In this document: in pieces, positions 1-6,345 of the stretch
Position numbering within the stretch: the first letter of the stretch is position 1
Layout of the letters: each line of letters opens with the position of its first letter
Translations under genes and position numbers: made by a program
From: DUNY01 sp964520055
GTDB taxonomy: Bacteria > Bacillota > Thermosediminibacteria > Thermosediminibacterales > Tepidanaerobacteraceae
Length of the DNA stretch: 9,747 nucleotides
NCBI GenBank assembly: GCA_964520055.1
Contig: CAZFME010000087.1
Span: 1-9,747 of the forward strand
Reading direction: 5' to 3'
The notes under the pieces: model-generated
What the model saw: only the letters and a program-made list of their open reading frames with translations
Told to the model about the DNA's origin: nothing
The model's database searches: none

Positions 1-98
1 TTTTGGGGGATAATAACTGACAAACGGTATTTTGAGGTAAACGGAATTATGTCAAATCTTTATAATATAACCTACGATTAAACTCAGGAGGGGTACAT

Positions 99-1601
99 AT
101 GGAAAACACCAGTGAAACTGTAATAATTCTCGATTTCGGCGGTAAGTATGCCCAGATGGTGGCAAGAAGAGTTAGAGAAGCACAAGTTTACTGTGAGATA
201 CTGTCTTATAAAACTCCATGGGAGGAGATCTTAAAAAGGAAACCAAAAGCAATTATATTATCCGGGGGTCCGTCAGGTATTTTTGCTGAAAATGCACCGG
301 TCTGTGACGAAAGAGTATTTGAGGGCAATGTACCCGTTCTTGGTATCGGTTATGGAATGTATCTCATGATTAAAAGTCTGGGTGGAGAAGTGAAACCAAA
401 TACAAACCGGGAAAAGGGCCTGACAGAACTTATTATAGATGCGAATAGGGGAATATTTCAAGGGCTGGAGAGAAAAATTGAGGTTTTTATGGATGCCGGT
501 GATTACTTGGTTATGCTGCCAAAAGGGTTTGAGGTTTTTGCCCATACAGAGAAGACCTCTTTTGCGGCAGTAGGAAACGGTAAGAATCTTTATGGGATAC
601 AATTTCATCCTGAAGAAAACAGTACTGCTAATGGCCGGGAAATTTTGAATAATTTTTTGTTTGATATTGCAGGATGTAGCGGAACATGGTCTATGAATGT
701 TTTTATACANNNNNNNNNNNNNNNNNNTGGTTTAAGCGGCGGTGTTGACTCATCGGTAGCTGCTCTATTGGTACACAAGGCTATAGGGGACAACCTCACA
801 TGTATTTTTGTGGATCACGGCCTACTTCGCAAGAATGAAGCTGATTATGTCATAAATACTTTTAAGAATAAACTTCACATGAATCTGATAGCGGTAGATG
901 TATCCCAGCGTTTTTTAAATAAGCTAAAAGGTGTCATCGACCCGGAAAAAAAACGAATGATAATAGGTGAGGAATTTATCAGGGTTTTTGAAGAGGAGGC
1001 GGCTAAACTCGGTAAAATCGACTTTCTCGTTCAGGGCACCGTATATCCTGATGTAATTGAAAGCGGTACTTCAGCCACCGGATTCATCAAAAGCCATCAT
1101 AATGTAGGAGGACTTCCTGATGACTTGGAATTTAAACTAATAGAACCCTTACGGGAACTGTTCAAAGATGAAGTAAGGAAAATAGGCATTGAATTAGGGC
1201 TTGCTGAGGAACTTGTGTATCGCCAACCCTTCCCCGGGCCGGGTCTTGCCGTAAGAATCCTCGGAGAAATTACAAAAGAGAAACTTGATATATTACGAGA
1301 AGCAGATTTTATAGTAACAGAGGAAATAAAAAATGCAGGGCTCTACAGAGATTTGTGGCAAGCTTTTGCTGTTCTTCCCGGTATACAGAGTGTAGGAGTC
1401 TCAGGAGATATGCGAACATATACCCATACTGTCGCCATCAGAGCTATCATAAGTGAGGACGGAATGACCGGTGATTGGGCAAGACTTCCTCACGACTTAC
1501 TGGAGCGCATTTCCACCAGGATTACCGATGAGGTGGAGTGCGTTAACCGCGTTGTATATGACATAACATCCAAGCCCCCGTCTACAATCGAGTGGGAATA
1601 G
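99..1601 (+). CDS. guaA: GMP synthase (glutamine-hydrolysing type), glutaminase half apparently inactive; contains assembly gap
   Basis: Converts XMP to GMP in purine synthesis, using ATP and ammonia; cytosolic. The ATG at 99 follows AGGAGGGG at 86-93. Residues 1-192 form a class I glutamine amidotransferase domain (ILDFGGKYAQ, ILSGGPSG, GIQFHPE). Residues 211 onward form the ATP-pyrophosphatase and dimerisation domains: P-loop LSGGVDSS at 212-219, FVDHGLLRK, QGTVYPDVIESG, RQPFPGPGLAVR and the standard C-terminus TSKPPSTIEWE. Where the family has GICYGMQ, this protein has GIGYGMY (residues 82-88), so the catalytic Cys is Gly84 (GGT, 348-350). The usual MSHGD motif is MDAGD, while His170 and Glu172 remain. 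This suggests an ammonia-dependent enzyme. The reading frame crosses an N run at 710-727 (residues 204-210). About 18-19 residues normally lie between the FI of WSMxxFI and LSGG but only 8 are represented, so the true protein is probably about 511 aa. TATAAT at 61-66 may be a -10 box, but no good -35 is seen. Confidence 0.95.
   Translation: MENTSETVIILDFGGKYAQMVARRVREAQVYCEILSYKTPWEEILKRKPKAIILSGGPSGIFAENAPVCDERVFEGNVPVLGIGYGMYLMIKSLGGEVKPNTNREKGLTELIIDANRGIFQGLERKIEVFMDAGDYLVMLPKGFEVFAHTEKTSFAAVGNGKNLYGIQFHPEENSTANGREILNNFLFDIAGCSGTWSMNVFIXXXXXXXGLSGGVDSSVAALLVHKAIGDNLTCIFVDHGLLRKNEADYVINTFKNKLHMNLIAVDVSQRFLNKLKGVIDPEKKRMIIGEEFIRVFEEEAAKLGKIDFLVQGTVYPDVIESGTSATGFIKSHHNVGGLPDDLEFKLIEPLRELFKDEVRKIGIELGLAEELVYRQPFPGPGLAVRILGEITKEKLDILREADFIVTEEIKNAGLYRDLWQAFAVLPGIQSVGVSGDMRTYTHTVAIRAIISEDGMTGDWARLPHDLLERISTRITDEVECVNRVVYDITSKPPSTIEWE
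710..727. other. Assembly gap (18 N) inside guaA
   Basis: Eighteen undetermined bases fall in the linker between the glutaminase and synthetase domains. The length keeps the reading frame. Compared with my recollection of the Bacillus subtilis GuaA linker, about 33 bases more than the N run would be expected, so the gap size looks like an estimate and not a measurement. Confidence 0.95.
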
Positions 1602-1608
1602 CAAATAA

Positions 1609-1648
1609 AAACCCTGCAACCCTTTATTTTATAGGGCTTGCAGGGTTT
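1609..1648 (+). terminator. Hairpin terminator after guaA, possibly bidirectional
   Basis: The arms AAACCCTGCAACCC (1609-1622) and GGGCTTGCAGGGTTT (1634-1648) pair with one bulged C, starting 7 bases after the guaA stop. The T run after the right arm is short (TTTAG). On the other strand the hairpin is followed by TTTTTATTTGC, so it may also stop transcripts arriving from the right. A smaller perfect repeat TTTAG/CTAAA lies at 1646-1660. Confidence 0.7.
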
Positions 1649-1762
1649 AGCATTGCTAAAACGTACTGTTTTACTATTCTTTATTATTTTCAAGGGTGTT
1701 ATTCGTTGTTTTTTCGTCAAGTTATTGCAGTTATCAGCTACTTCACTTGCTTATTTGGGTAA

Positions 1763-1784
1763 AGATGGGGAGACTGACCCATCT
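1763..1784. repeat. Small inverted repeat, possible REP-like remnant
   Basis: AGATGGG (1763-1769) and CCCATCT (1778-1784) are perfect 7-bp complements around an 8-base loop. The core, with a GGGGA half and a CCC half, resembles the GGGGGACAATCCC element seen at 5172-5184. No T run follows, so it does not look like a terminator. The rest of 1661-1811 shows no convincing gene. Confidence 0.35.
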
Positions 1785-1811
1785 AATATAAACCGATTGA
1801 ACAAAATACCG

Positions 1812-1840
1812 TTGATGGCTTAGCATAATTATGATAAAAT
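1812..1840 (+). promoter_or_regulatory. Sigma-A promoter of the toxin-antitoxin operon, with internal palindromic operator candidate
   Basis: The -35 is TTGATG (1812-1817, 4 of 6 matches) and the -10 is TAAAAT (1835-1840, 5 of 6), with a 17-bp spacer. The spacer holds a perfect 10-bp palindrome CATAATTATG (1824-1833), and TTAGC/GCTAA (1820-1824 and 1844-1848) flank the -10 region. Phd/YefM antitoxins usually repress their own promoter by binding palindromes in this position. Operator function is inferred. Confidence 0.55.
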
Positions 1841-1869
1841 TAAGCTAAACTAATTGAGGGGTGAAGAAT

Positions 1870-2157
1870 ATGCCGCATATTAGACCAGTATCAGATTTGA
1901 GAAATAATTTTGCTGATATTTCAAGGGTTGTCCATGAAACTGGCGAACCTGTATTCTTGACCAAGAATGGTTATGGTAATATGGTTGTAATGAGCATGGA
2001 AGCTTATGAACGTTATCAATTTGAAAGTGAAGTATATTTCAAATTGAAGGAAGCCGAATTGGAAGCCAGAACGACTGACAAAAGATATTCCCATAAAGAA
2101 GTTTTTGACGAATTAAGAGCAAAACTTTCTGATAGGATGAAATCTGAAAATGTATGA
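1870..2157 (+). CDS. Type II antitoxin, Phd/YefM family
   Basis: A 95-residue antitoxin that should bind and neutralise the RelE-type toxin encoded next to it and repress their shared promoter. The N-terminus (MPHIRPVSDLRNNFADI, then GEPVFLTKNGYGNMVVMSMEAYE) is the typical Phd/YefM DNA-binding fold. The charged C-terminal half (LKEAELEARTTDKRYSHKEVF) is the usual toxin-wrapping region. The start was set at ATG 1870 because GAGGGGTG (1855-1862) sits 7 bases before it. An in-frame GTG at 1861 overlaps that ribosome site and is unlikely. The gene overlaps the toxin gene by 8 bp, which fits translational coupling. Confidence 0.9.
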   Translation: MPHIRPVSDLRNNFADISRVVHETGEPVFLTKNGYGNMVVMSMEAYERYQFESEVYFKLKEAELEARTTDKRYSHKEVFDELRAKLSDRMKSENV

Positions 2158-2455
2158 AATCAGATATTTACCTTTGGCAAGGAAGGACTTAGCTGATATT
2201 GCAACTTATATTGCAGATCATTTGAAAGCTCCAAAAGTAGCAATGGATTTATTGAATGATTTGGACAAATCCATATCCAGGCTTAAACAGTTTCCTTATT
2301 CGTGCAAAGTGTATCAGACAATCAAAGTGTTGGAAAACGAATATAGGCTTTTACCAGTCAAGAATTATGCTGTTTTCTATGTAGTTAAAGAACAGGTTGT
2401 TGAAATTCATAGAGTATTATATGCTAAAATGGATTTAACACAGATTATAAAATGA
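2150..2455 (+). CDS. Type II toxin, RelE/ParE family
   Basis: A 101-residue RelE/ParE-fold protein, probably a ribosome-dependent mRNA endonuclease, although a ParE-like gyrase poison cannot be excluded from sequence. Family signatures are the N-terminal YEIRYLPLARKDLADIATYI, the central ENEYRLLPVKNYAVFYVV (residues 62-79) and the terminal IHRVLYAKMDLTQII (87-100). Many relatives read LYGRRDY or LYAKRD at the last motif. Here the second basic position is Met94, which could weaken catalysis. The start at ATG 2150 lies inside the end of the antitoxin gene, with AGGATGA (2134-2140) as ribosome site. No mobile-element gene is adjacent. Confidence 0.9.
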   Translation: MYEIRYLPLARKDLADIATYIADHLKAPKVAMDLLNDLDKSISRLKQFPYSCKVYQTIKVLENEYRLLPVKNYAVFYVVKEQVVEIHRVLYAKMDLTQIIK

Positions 2456-2572
2456 TATAGTTGACATCACAGAAAATAACAGGGAAACACCTTTCCATTA
2501 TCGAATGGGAGTAATACCTTGGTATAAATCAACCTCCAATGCAGGAAAATAAGCAGTGATAGGAGGCAAGCC

Positions 2573-2824
2573 ATGGAAGAAGTAATAAAAGTAGCGGTTT
2601 TGGAAAATGAAATTGAGGCAAAACTATTAGCCTCTTTGTTAAAAGAACGAGATATTCCACATATCATCGGAACATACCATGATGCTGTTTATAATGGTAT
2701 TTTTCAACCGCAAAAAGGTTGGGGCTTTGTCAATGCGCCAATTTCATACAAAAAGCAAATTTTAGAAATCCTATCGGATATTAGAAAAAGCAATGGTATT
2801 TCGTTAAATAATGAATCATATTAA
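2573..2824 (+). CDS. DUF2007 family small protein
   Basis: An 83-residue cytosolic protein that I recognise as DUF2007-like, a family annotated only as putative signal-transducing proteins. The fold looks like a ferredoxin-like alpha-beta unit: MEEVIKVAVLENEIEAKLLASLLKERDIPHII (residues 1-32), a YHDAVYNGIFQPQKGWGFVNAP stretch (35-56) with conserved aromatic and Gly residues, and a C-terminal helix. No catalytic motif or membrane segment is visible. A strong TAGGAGGC ribosome site (2560-2567) precedes ATG 2573. TGGTATAAA (2520-2528) could be an extended -10 element, but no -35 matches. It stands alone between the toxin gene and a terminator. Confidence 0.75.
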   Translation: MEEVIKVAVLENEIEAKLLASLLKERDIPHIIGTYHDAVYNGIFQPQKGWGFVNAPISYKKQILEILSDIRKSNGISLNNESY

Positions 2825-2849
2825 GAACACGTTTATAGATGCAAAAGGG

Positions 2850-2977
2850 AGTGTCGCAAGACTATTTTCCAGGTAGCCGCGATGCTATTTTTATAAAGAT
2901 AATAAAATGGGCTGTTGTACAAAAGACTATTTGGTTTATTGTGCAGCGGCCCCGTTTTTTATGCAAACAGTGTCGCA
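2850..2977. repeat. Possible insertion-sequence footprint (repeated TGTCGCA / GACTATTT motifs)
   Basis: AGTGTCGCA occurs twice in direct orientation (2850-2858 and 2969-2977), and GACTATTT occurs twice (2860-2867 and 2925-2932), the second time next to GGGCTGTTGTACAA. GGCTGTTG- and TGTCGCA-type ends are common in clostridial insertion sequences. No transposase is present, so this would be only a remnant or a very small non-autonomous element. It is a pattern impression, not a match. Confidence 0.3.
2909..2960 (+). terminator. Rho-independent terminator
   Basis: GGGCTGTTGTACAA (2909-2922) and TTGTGCAGCGGCCC (2939-2952) form an uninterrupted 14-bp RNA stem with three G-U pairs, then CG and six T (2955-2960). 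It would end transcription of the DUF2007 gene. It lies 85 bases past that gene's stop. Confidence 0.8.
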
Positions 2978-3113
2978 TAATTTTTTATATTAAAACTTCA
3001 ATTCTAGGAAGGAATGTTTAATAATGTATCGAATATATATAAAGTATAGCACAATAAGTCGTGAAATGACAATATAGTACAACATATTAAAAGCTACATA
3101 GGAGGTTGACAGT

Positions 3114-4202
3114 ATGAGTTTAAAGATTACTCTTTCGGTGTTTAAGGCTGATGTAGGTGGATTTGTAGGGCATGGGAGCGTTCATCCGGACATGCTGAAG
3201 GAAGCCAATGAGACATTGGAACAACAGGGAAAAGACCTATTGATAGATTTTTTTGTTACGCATGTGGGCGATGATATAAATCTTGTACTCACTCACCGGG
3301 AAGGAATCGATGCTGAAAAGATTCACACCTTGGCCTGGAATACTTTTCTTGGTTGCACTGAAGTAGCAAAAAAATTAAAAATGTACGGCGCCGGACAAGA
3401 TCTTTTATCTGATGCATTTTCCGGCAATATAAAGGGTATGGGGCCAGGAATAGCTGAAATGGAATTTGAAGAACGCCCCAGCGAGCCGGTGATAATATTT
3501 ATGGCAGATAAAACCGAGCCGGGAGCTTGGAACCTACCACTCTATAAGATATTTGCCGATCCGTTCAACACCATTGGCCTTGTAATAGACCCCAAAATGC
3601 ATGATGGCTTTAGTTTTGAAGTATTGGACCTTATAGAAGATAAAAGTGTTACCTTTTCATGTCCGGAAGATATTTACGATTTACTGATATTTTTAGGTGC
3701 TTCCAATCGTTATGTGGTTAAGAGTATATTTACAAAAAGCAAAGAGATAGCAGCGGTCTCCTCAACACAAAAAATGAATCAAATGGCAGGACGTTATGTT
3801 GGAAAAGATGATCCGGTGCTTATAGTGCGATGTCAAAGCGGCTTGCCTGCTGTGGGAGAAGTTCTGGAGCCATTTGCCAATCCTCATTTGGTAACGGGAT
3901 GGATGCGAGGTTCTCATTATGGTCCGATCATTCCTGTTTCCCAGAAAGAAGCTGTTCCTACACGATTTGATGGTCCACCACGAGTGATTGCCATGGGATT
4001 TCAGCTGGCCAATGGGAAACTATTAGGCCCACAGGATCTGTTTGCAGATGTCGCCTTTGATCGAGCCCGGCAAAAAGCTCTCAAAGCAGCCGATTACATA
4101 AGACAGTTAGGACCCTTTGAACCTCACCGCTTACCTTTAGATGAGATGGAATATACGACAATGCCTCAGGTAATGAAAAAGTTAAAAAACCGGTTTAAAT
4201 AA
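3114..4202 (+). CDS. fbp: Fructose-1,6-bisphosphate aldolase/phosphatase (class V FBPase, archaeal type)
   Basis: A bifunctional cytosolic gluconeogenic enzyme: it condenses DHAP and glyceraldehyde-3-phosphate to fructose-1,6-bisphosphate and dephosphorylates it to fructose-6-phosphate, making the pathway one-way. At 362 residues it covers the whole family. Visible active-site residues are the metal ligands Asp13 and His20 (KADVGGFVGH), Asp53/Asp54 (GDD), Gln95 (YGAGQDLL) and Asp132 (MADKTEP). The Schiff-base Lys231 and Tyr228 are in YVGKDDP, and Tyr347 is in EMEYTTM. GMGPGIAEMEFEERPSEP and GPFEPHRLP are also hallmark stretches. ATG 3114 follows AGGAGG at 3099-3104. No clear promoter could be placed in 3022-3113. 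The enzyme is typical of archaea and deep-branching or thermophilic bacteria. Confidence 0.96.
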   Translation: MSLKITLSVFKADVGGFVGHGSVHPDMLKEANETLEQQGKDLLIDFFVTHVGDDINLVLTHREGIDAEKIHTLAWNTFLGCTEVAKKLKMYGAGQDLLSDAFSGNIKGMGPGIAEMEFEERPSEPVIIFMADKTEPGAWNLPLYKIFADPFNTIGLVIDPKMHDGFSFEVLDLIEDKSVTFSCPEDIYDLLIFLGASNRYVVKSIFTKSKEIAAVSSTQKMNQMAGRYVGKDDPVLIVRCQSGLPAVGEVLEPFANPHLVTGWMRGSHYGPIIPVSQKEAVPTRFDGPPRVIAMGFQLANGKLLGPQDLFADVAFDRARQKALKAADYIRQLGPFEPHRLPLDEMEYTTMPQVMKKLKNRFK

Positions 4203-4219
4203 CGACAGATCCTTTGAAG

Positions 4220-4263
4220 ACACGGGGCCAGTTCTCTTATAAGAGAATCATCCTCGTGTTTTT
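4220..4263 (+). terminator. Rho-independent terminator after fbp
   Basis: The outer arms ACACGGGG (4220-4227) and CCTCGTGT (4252-4259) enclose a perfect inner palindrome, TTCTCTTATAAGAGAA (4232-4247), and lead into TTTTT (4259-4263). This is a strong two-tier hairpin. Confidence 0.9.
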
Positions 4264-4271
4264 ATATAGCT

Positions 4272-4319
4272 TTTTGCACCTTCGTCATTACTTAAAAAAG
4301 GTGGATGCAAAATCTTTTT
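4272..4319 (+). terminator. Second, weaker hairpin with T run
   Basis: TTTTGCA (4272-4278) and TGCAAAA (4306-4312) are complementary, with a possible CC/GG extension inside, followed by TCTTTTT. It may back up the previous terminator. The remaining 4320-4444 is very AT-rich and shows no convincing promoter or gene. Confidence 0.4.
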
Positions 4320-4457
4320 ATTTACGGTAATATTATATTAGGTCTTGTAAACAAAAAAAATTAAAATAGAACAAAACAGATTGTATGAATCGGAGCTCAA
4401 TCAAAAGATAATGAAGATTATAAAAAAGAAGGAAATCTGTAAAAAGGAGGAATCAGT

Positions 4458-5105
4458 ATGTTCGAAGATCGAAATGATGCGGGAATGCAATTGGCTGAAA
4501 AACTAGGAAAGTACAGAAATGACCCAAATGTAATCGTATTTGCGATCCCTCGAGGAGGAATTATTATAGCTGATGTTGTGTGTGAACAACTAAAATTTCC
4601 CATGGACATTGTTGTTACGAGGAAGATTGGAGCTCCTTTTAATGAGGAACTAGCTATAGGAGCGGTGGGCCCCACAAGTGGAAAGTTTATAAATCATCAA
4701 GCAATAAGTATGATTGGTGTAAATAATGAGTATATAGAAGAGGAAGCTCAGCGCAAGGCTATAGAGGCAAGAGACAGGCTAAAAAAGTATAGGGGCAGCG
4801 ATAAATATGATACATTATCAGGCAAAAAGGCCTTACTTGTCGATGATGGGATAGCCACGGGTTTTACGGTAATAGCAGCTATAAATTTTCTAAAGGAATT
4901 AAAACCGACAAAGTTAATCTTGGGCATACCGGTTATAGCTCCTGATACTCTCACAGAAATAGAAAAACAGGTGGATGAGTTGGTATTTGTAATATCCAGA
5001 GAGCCTTTTTACGCTGTAGGTCAGTTTTATAAAAATTTTTCCCAGGTGTCAGATGCGGAGGTAATGAGGGTCTTGAATAAGAGAGGATTTTCTTGCAGCA
5101 TATAA
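4458..5105 (+). CDS. Predicted phosphoribosyltransferase (COG1926-like)
   Basis: A 215-residue type I phosphoribosyltransferase-fold protein of the stand-alone COG1926-like group; its substrate is unknown. The PRPP-binding signature LLVDDGIATG lies at residues 126-135. Upstream are FAIPRGGIIIADVV (28-41) and TRKIGAPFNEELAIGAVG (54-71), both characteristic of this group. A charged helical insertion (91-112) precedes the PRPP loop, and a REPFYAVGQFYKNFSQVSD stretch (181-199) near the C-terminus is also family-typical. No membrane segment is seen. ATG 4458 follows AAAGGAGG (4443-4450). The gene is monocistronic as far as visible, between the fbp terminators and the repeat patch at 5141-5232, so context does not reveal its substrate. 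Confidence 0.85.
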   Translation: MFEDRNDAGMQLAEKLGKYRNDPNVIVFAIPRGGIIIADVVCEQLKFPMDIVVTRKIGAPFNEELAIGAVGPTSGKFINHQAISMIGVNNEYIEEEAQRKAIEARDRLKKYRGSDKYDTLSGKKALLVDDGIATGFTVIAAINFLKELKPTKLILGIPVIAPDTLTEIEKQVDELVFVISREPFYAVGQFYKNFSQVSDAEVMRVLNKRGFSCSI

Positions 5106-5140
5106 ATTTCAAAAAGCATCCAAGAGAAAAAGTCTTCAAT

Positions 5141-5232
5141 GTCCTGTCCAACCAGGCAAGATGACGGTGAAGGGGGACAATCCCGTTTGACAGAGGACGG
5201 AAAAGGTAACAGGGGTACGTCCCCTTATCACC
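5141..5232. repeat. REP/BIME-like palindromic repeat patch
   Basis: Several inverted repeats are packed together. GTCCTGTC (5141-5148) is complementary, with one bulge, to GACAGAGGAC (5189-5198), and between them lies GGGGGACAATCCC (5172-5184). A second unit, GGT..AGGGG-TACGT-CCCCT..ACC, spans 5205-5232. GGGGAC/GTCCCC palindromes like these are common intergenic repeats in thermophilic Clostridia and are often linked to REP-associated Y1 transposases. The gene-free stretch 5106-5460 otherwise holds only an open frame of 43 codons without a start (5263-5391, stop TAG 5392-5394) and a possible promoter. Confidence 0.55.
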
Positions 5233-5341
5233 TATATTCTCAACGAGGTAAGGAACGACTGAAAAATTTTAAAACCTAGAATTAGTGTAATTGAAAATAC
5301 TATACTAAAAGATATTTGCGGGTCGGAATTAATTGACCTTA

Positions 5342-5369
5342 TTGCTGAAATGTTTTTAACGGGTATAAT
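5342..5369 (+). promoter_or_regulatory. Possible sigma-A promoter of the CooT operon
   Basis: TATAAT (5364-5369) is a perfect -10 box. TTGCTG (5342-5347) lies 16 bp upstream but matches the -35 consensus only at TTG. A better-looking TTGACC (5333-5338) is too far away at 25 bp. Transcription would start near 5376, giving an 85-base leader. Confidence 0.4.
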
Positions 5370-5460
5370 AGATATGAAGGGTAAAATAATATAGACTGTA
5401 AAATTGCCGATACAACAACCACCACGTTACTTTATACAACATCAAGGGAGGGTATTTGCA

Positions 5461-5697
5461 ATGACGGACAATCCATGCTGCAGTTCCTGCAAAGGTAAAG
5501 ACAAAGAAATTGAGACTTTAAGAATTCTCTTAGCCCATTGGATTGAACACAACAATTCCCATGAACAGAGTTTTAGAGAATGGGGCGGAAAAGCTGAGAA
5601 GCTTGGAAAAGCGGAGACTTATAAAATGATATTAAAAGCTGCTGATTCCCTTAAAGCCGCCAGTGCTTACCTGCTCGAAGCCAAAAAACATATATAG
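5461..5697 (+). CDS. Small Cys/His-containing protein of unknown function upstream of CooT (DUF8180-like?)
   Basis: A 78-residue soluble protein that I do not recognise with certainty; the pattern recalls the small family labelled DUF8180. It opens with CCSSC (Cys6, Cys7, Cys10), followed by a charged helix with LLAHWIEHNNSH (His26, His30, His34). The rest is helical with many Ala, Lys and Glu (KAEKLGKAETYKMILKAADSLKAASAYLLEAKK). The Cys cluster and spaced His residues could bind metal, which would suit the neighbouring CooT-type nickel protein, but this is inference. ATG 5461 was chosen because AAGGGAGGG (5444-5452) lies 8 bases before it. An in-frame TTG at 5404 has no ribosome site. Twelve bases separate its stop from the next gene. 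Confidence 0.7.
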   Translation: MTDNPCCSSCKGKDKEIETLRILLAHWIEHNNSHEQSFREWGGKAEKLGKAETYKMILKAADSLKAASAYLLEAKKHI

Positions 5698-5709
5698 GGG
5701 GTGATTTAC

Positions 5710-5907
5710 ATGTGTGAGTCCAAGGTGTATATTCTGGAAAACGGTCAGACAAAGAAGATCATGGACAATGTTATTCACATAGAACCTCAAAACGGGAAGT
5801 TATTTATGTATGATCTTTTAGGCGAACAAAAGATTGTCGATGCCCAAATTAAAGAAGTGAGACTTCTCGAACACAAGATCATCCTTGAAAGTGAGAAAAC
5901 CAAATGA
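5710..5907 (+). CDS. CooT family nickel-binding protein
   Basis: A 65-residue protein of the CooT family, named for the Rhodospirillum rubrum protein that helps load nickel into carbon monoxide dehydrogenase. Family hallmarks are the MCxSKVY start with Cys2, which binds nickel in the characterised homodimer, and the small beta-rich body ending in IKEVRLLEHKIILE. ATG 5710 was chosen because GGGGGGTGA (5696-5704) is properly spaced, and because Cys must be residue 2. The in-frame GTG at 5701 overlaps the ribosome site. Its stop overlaps the start of the DUF3842 gene (ATGA, 5904-5907), so the two are probably translationally coupled. No carbon monoxide dehydrogenase, hydrogenase or urease gene is in the window, so the nickel client is unknown. 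Confidence 0.85.
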   Translation: MCESKVYILENGQTKKIMDNVIHIEPQNGKLFMYDLLGEQKIVDAQIKEVRLLEHKIILESEKTK

Positions 5908-6314
5908 ATATAGCAGTAATAGACGGTATGGGAGGAGGTATCGGCAGTCAGATCATATCACTGCTTAGGCAAGACCTACCCAGTGATATCAAAATCTATG
6001 CATTGGGTACTAATTCCGCTGCCACTTCCAACATGATGAAGGAAAAAGCTAACAAAGGTGCTACTGGCGAGAACTCCATAGCCTTCGTGGTCAATAAAGT
6101 TGATGTAATTGTCGGCTCCCTAGGGATAATCATTCCCAACTCCATGCTCGGAGAAATAACCCCAGGTATTGCAAAGGCTATAGCGTCTTGTGATGCTAAA
6201 AAGATTCTTATACCTATTATAGACAATGAGGAAATTATTCTGCTTGGGATGGAAAAAAAACCATTGTTTTTGGCTATAAAAGATGCTATAGAAAAAATAA
6301 AAGAGTTATTATGA
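5904..6314 (+). CDS. DUF3842 family protein
   Basis: A 136-residue soluble protein that I recognise as DUF3842; its function is unknown. It begins with a Rossmann-like nucleotide-binding pattern, MNIAVIDGMGGGIGSQII (residues 1-18), then alternating strands and helices (IKIYALGTNSAATSNMM, VNKVDVIVGSLGIIIPNSMLGEITP, KKILIPIIDN). Asn, Thr and Ser residues lie where a dinucleotide or nucleotide could bind. It overlaps the CooT gene by 4 bp and has only a weak ribosome site of its own (GTGAG), so it should depend on translation of CooT. It is the last gene of the unit, because a terminator follows. Confidence 0.8.
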   Translation: MNIAVIDGMGGGIGSQIISLLRQDLPSDIKIYALGTNSAATSNMMKEKANKGATGENSIAFVVNKVDVIVGSLGIIIPNSMLGEITPGIAKAIASCDAKKILIPIIDNEEIILLGMEKKPLFLAIKDAIEKIKELL

Positions 6315-6345
6315 AAACACAAAAACAATACAAATACATATAGAA

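Noticed and set aside
1638..1823. 61-codon open frame after guaA on the + strand
   Set aside because: It starts with TTG inside the guaA terminator, has no ribosome site, and runs through a hairpin and the toxin-antitoxin promoter. No family is recognisable.
2839..3021. 60-codon open frame after the DUF2007 gene
   Set aside because: It reads straight through a strong 14-bp terminator stem and its T run. It has no good ribosome site, and its composition looks like translated intergenic DNA.
5263..5394. Open stretch encoding ...ENTILKDICGSELIDLIA... to a TAG stop
   Set aside because: There is no usable start codon near its beginning, the only internal ATG gives 14 residues, and I recognise no family. 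It could be a decayed gene end, but the evidence is too thin to call a pseudogene.
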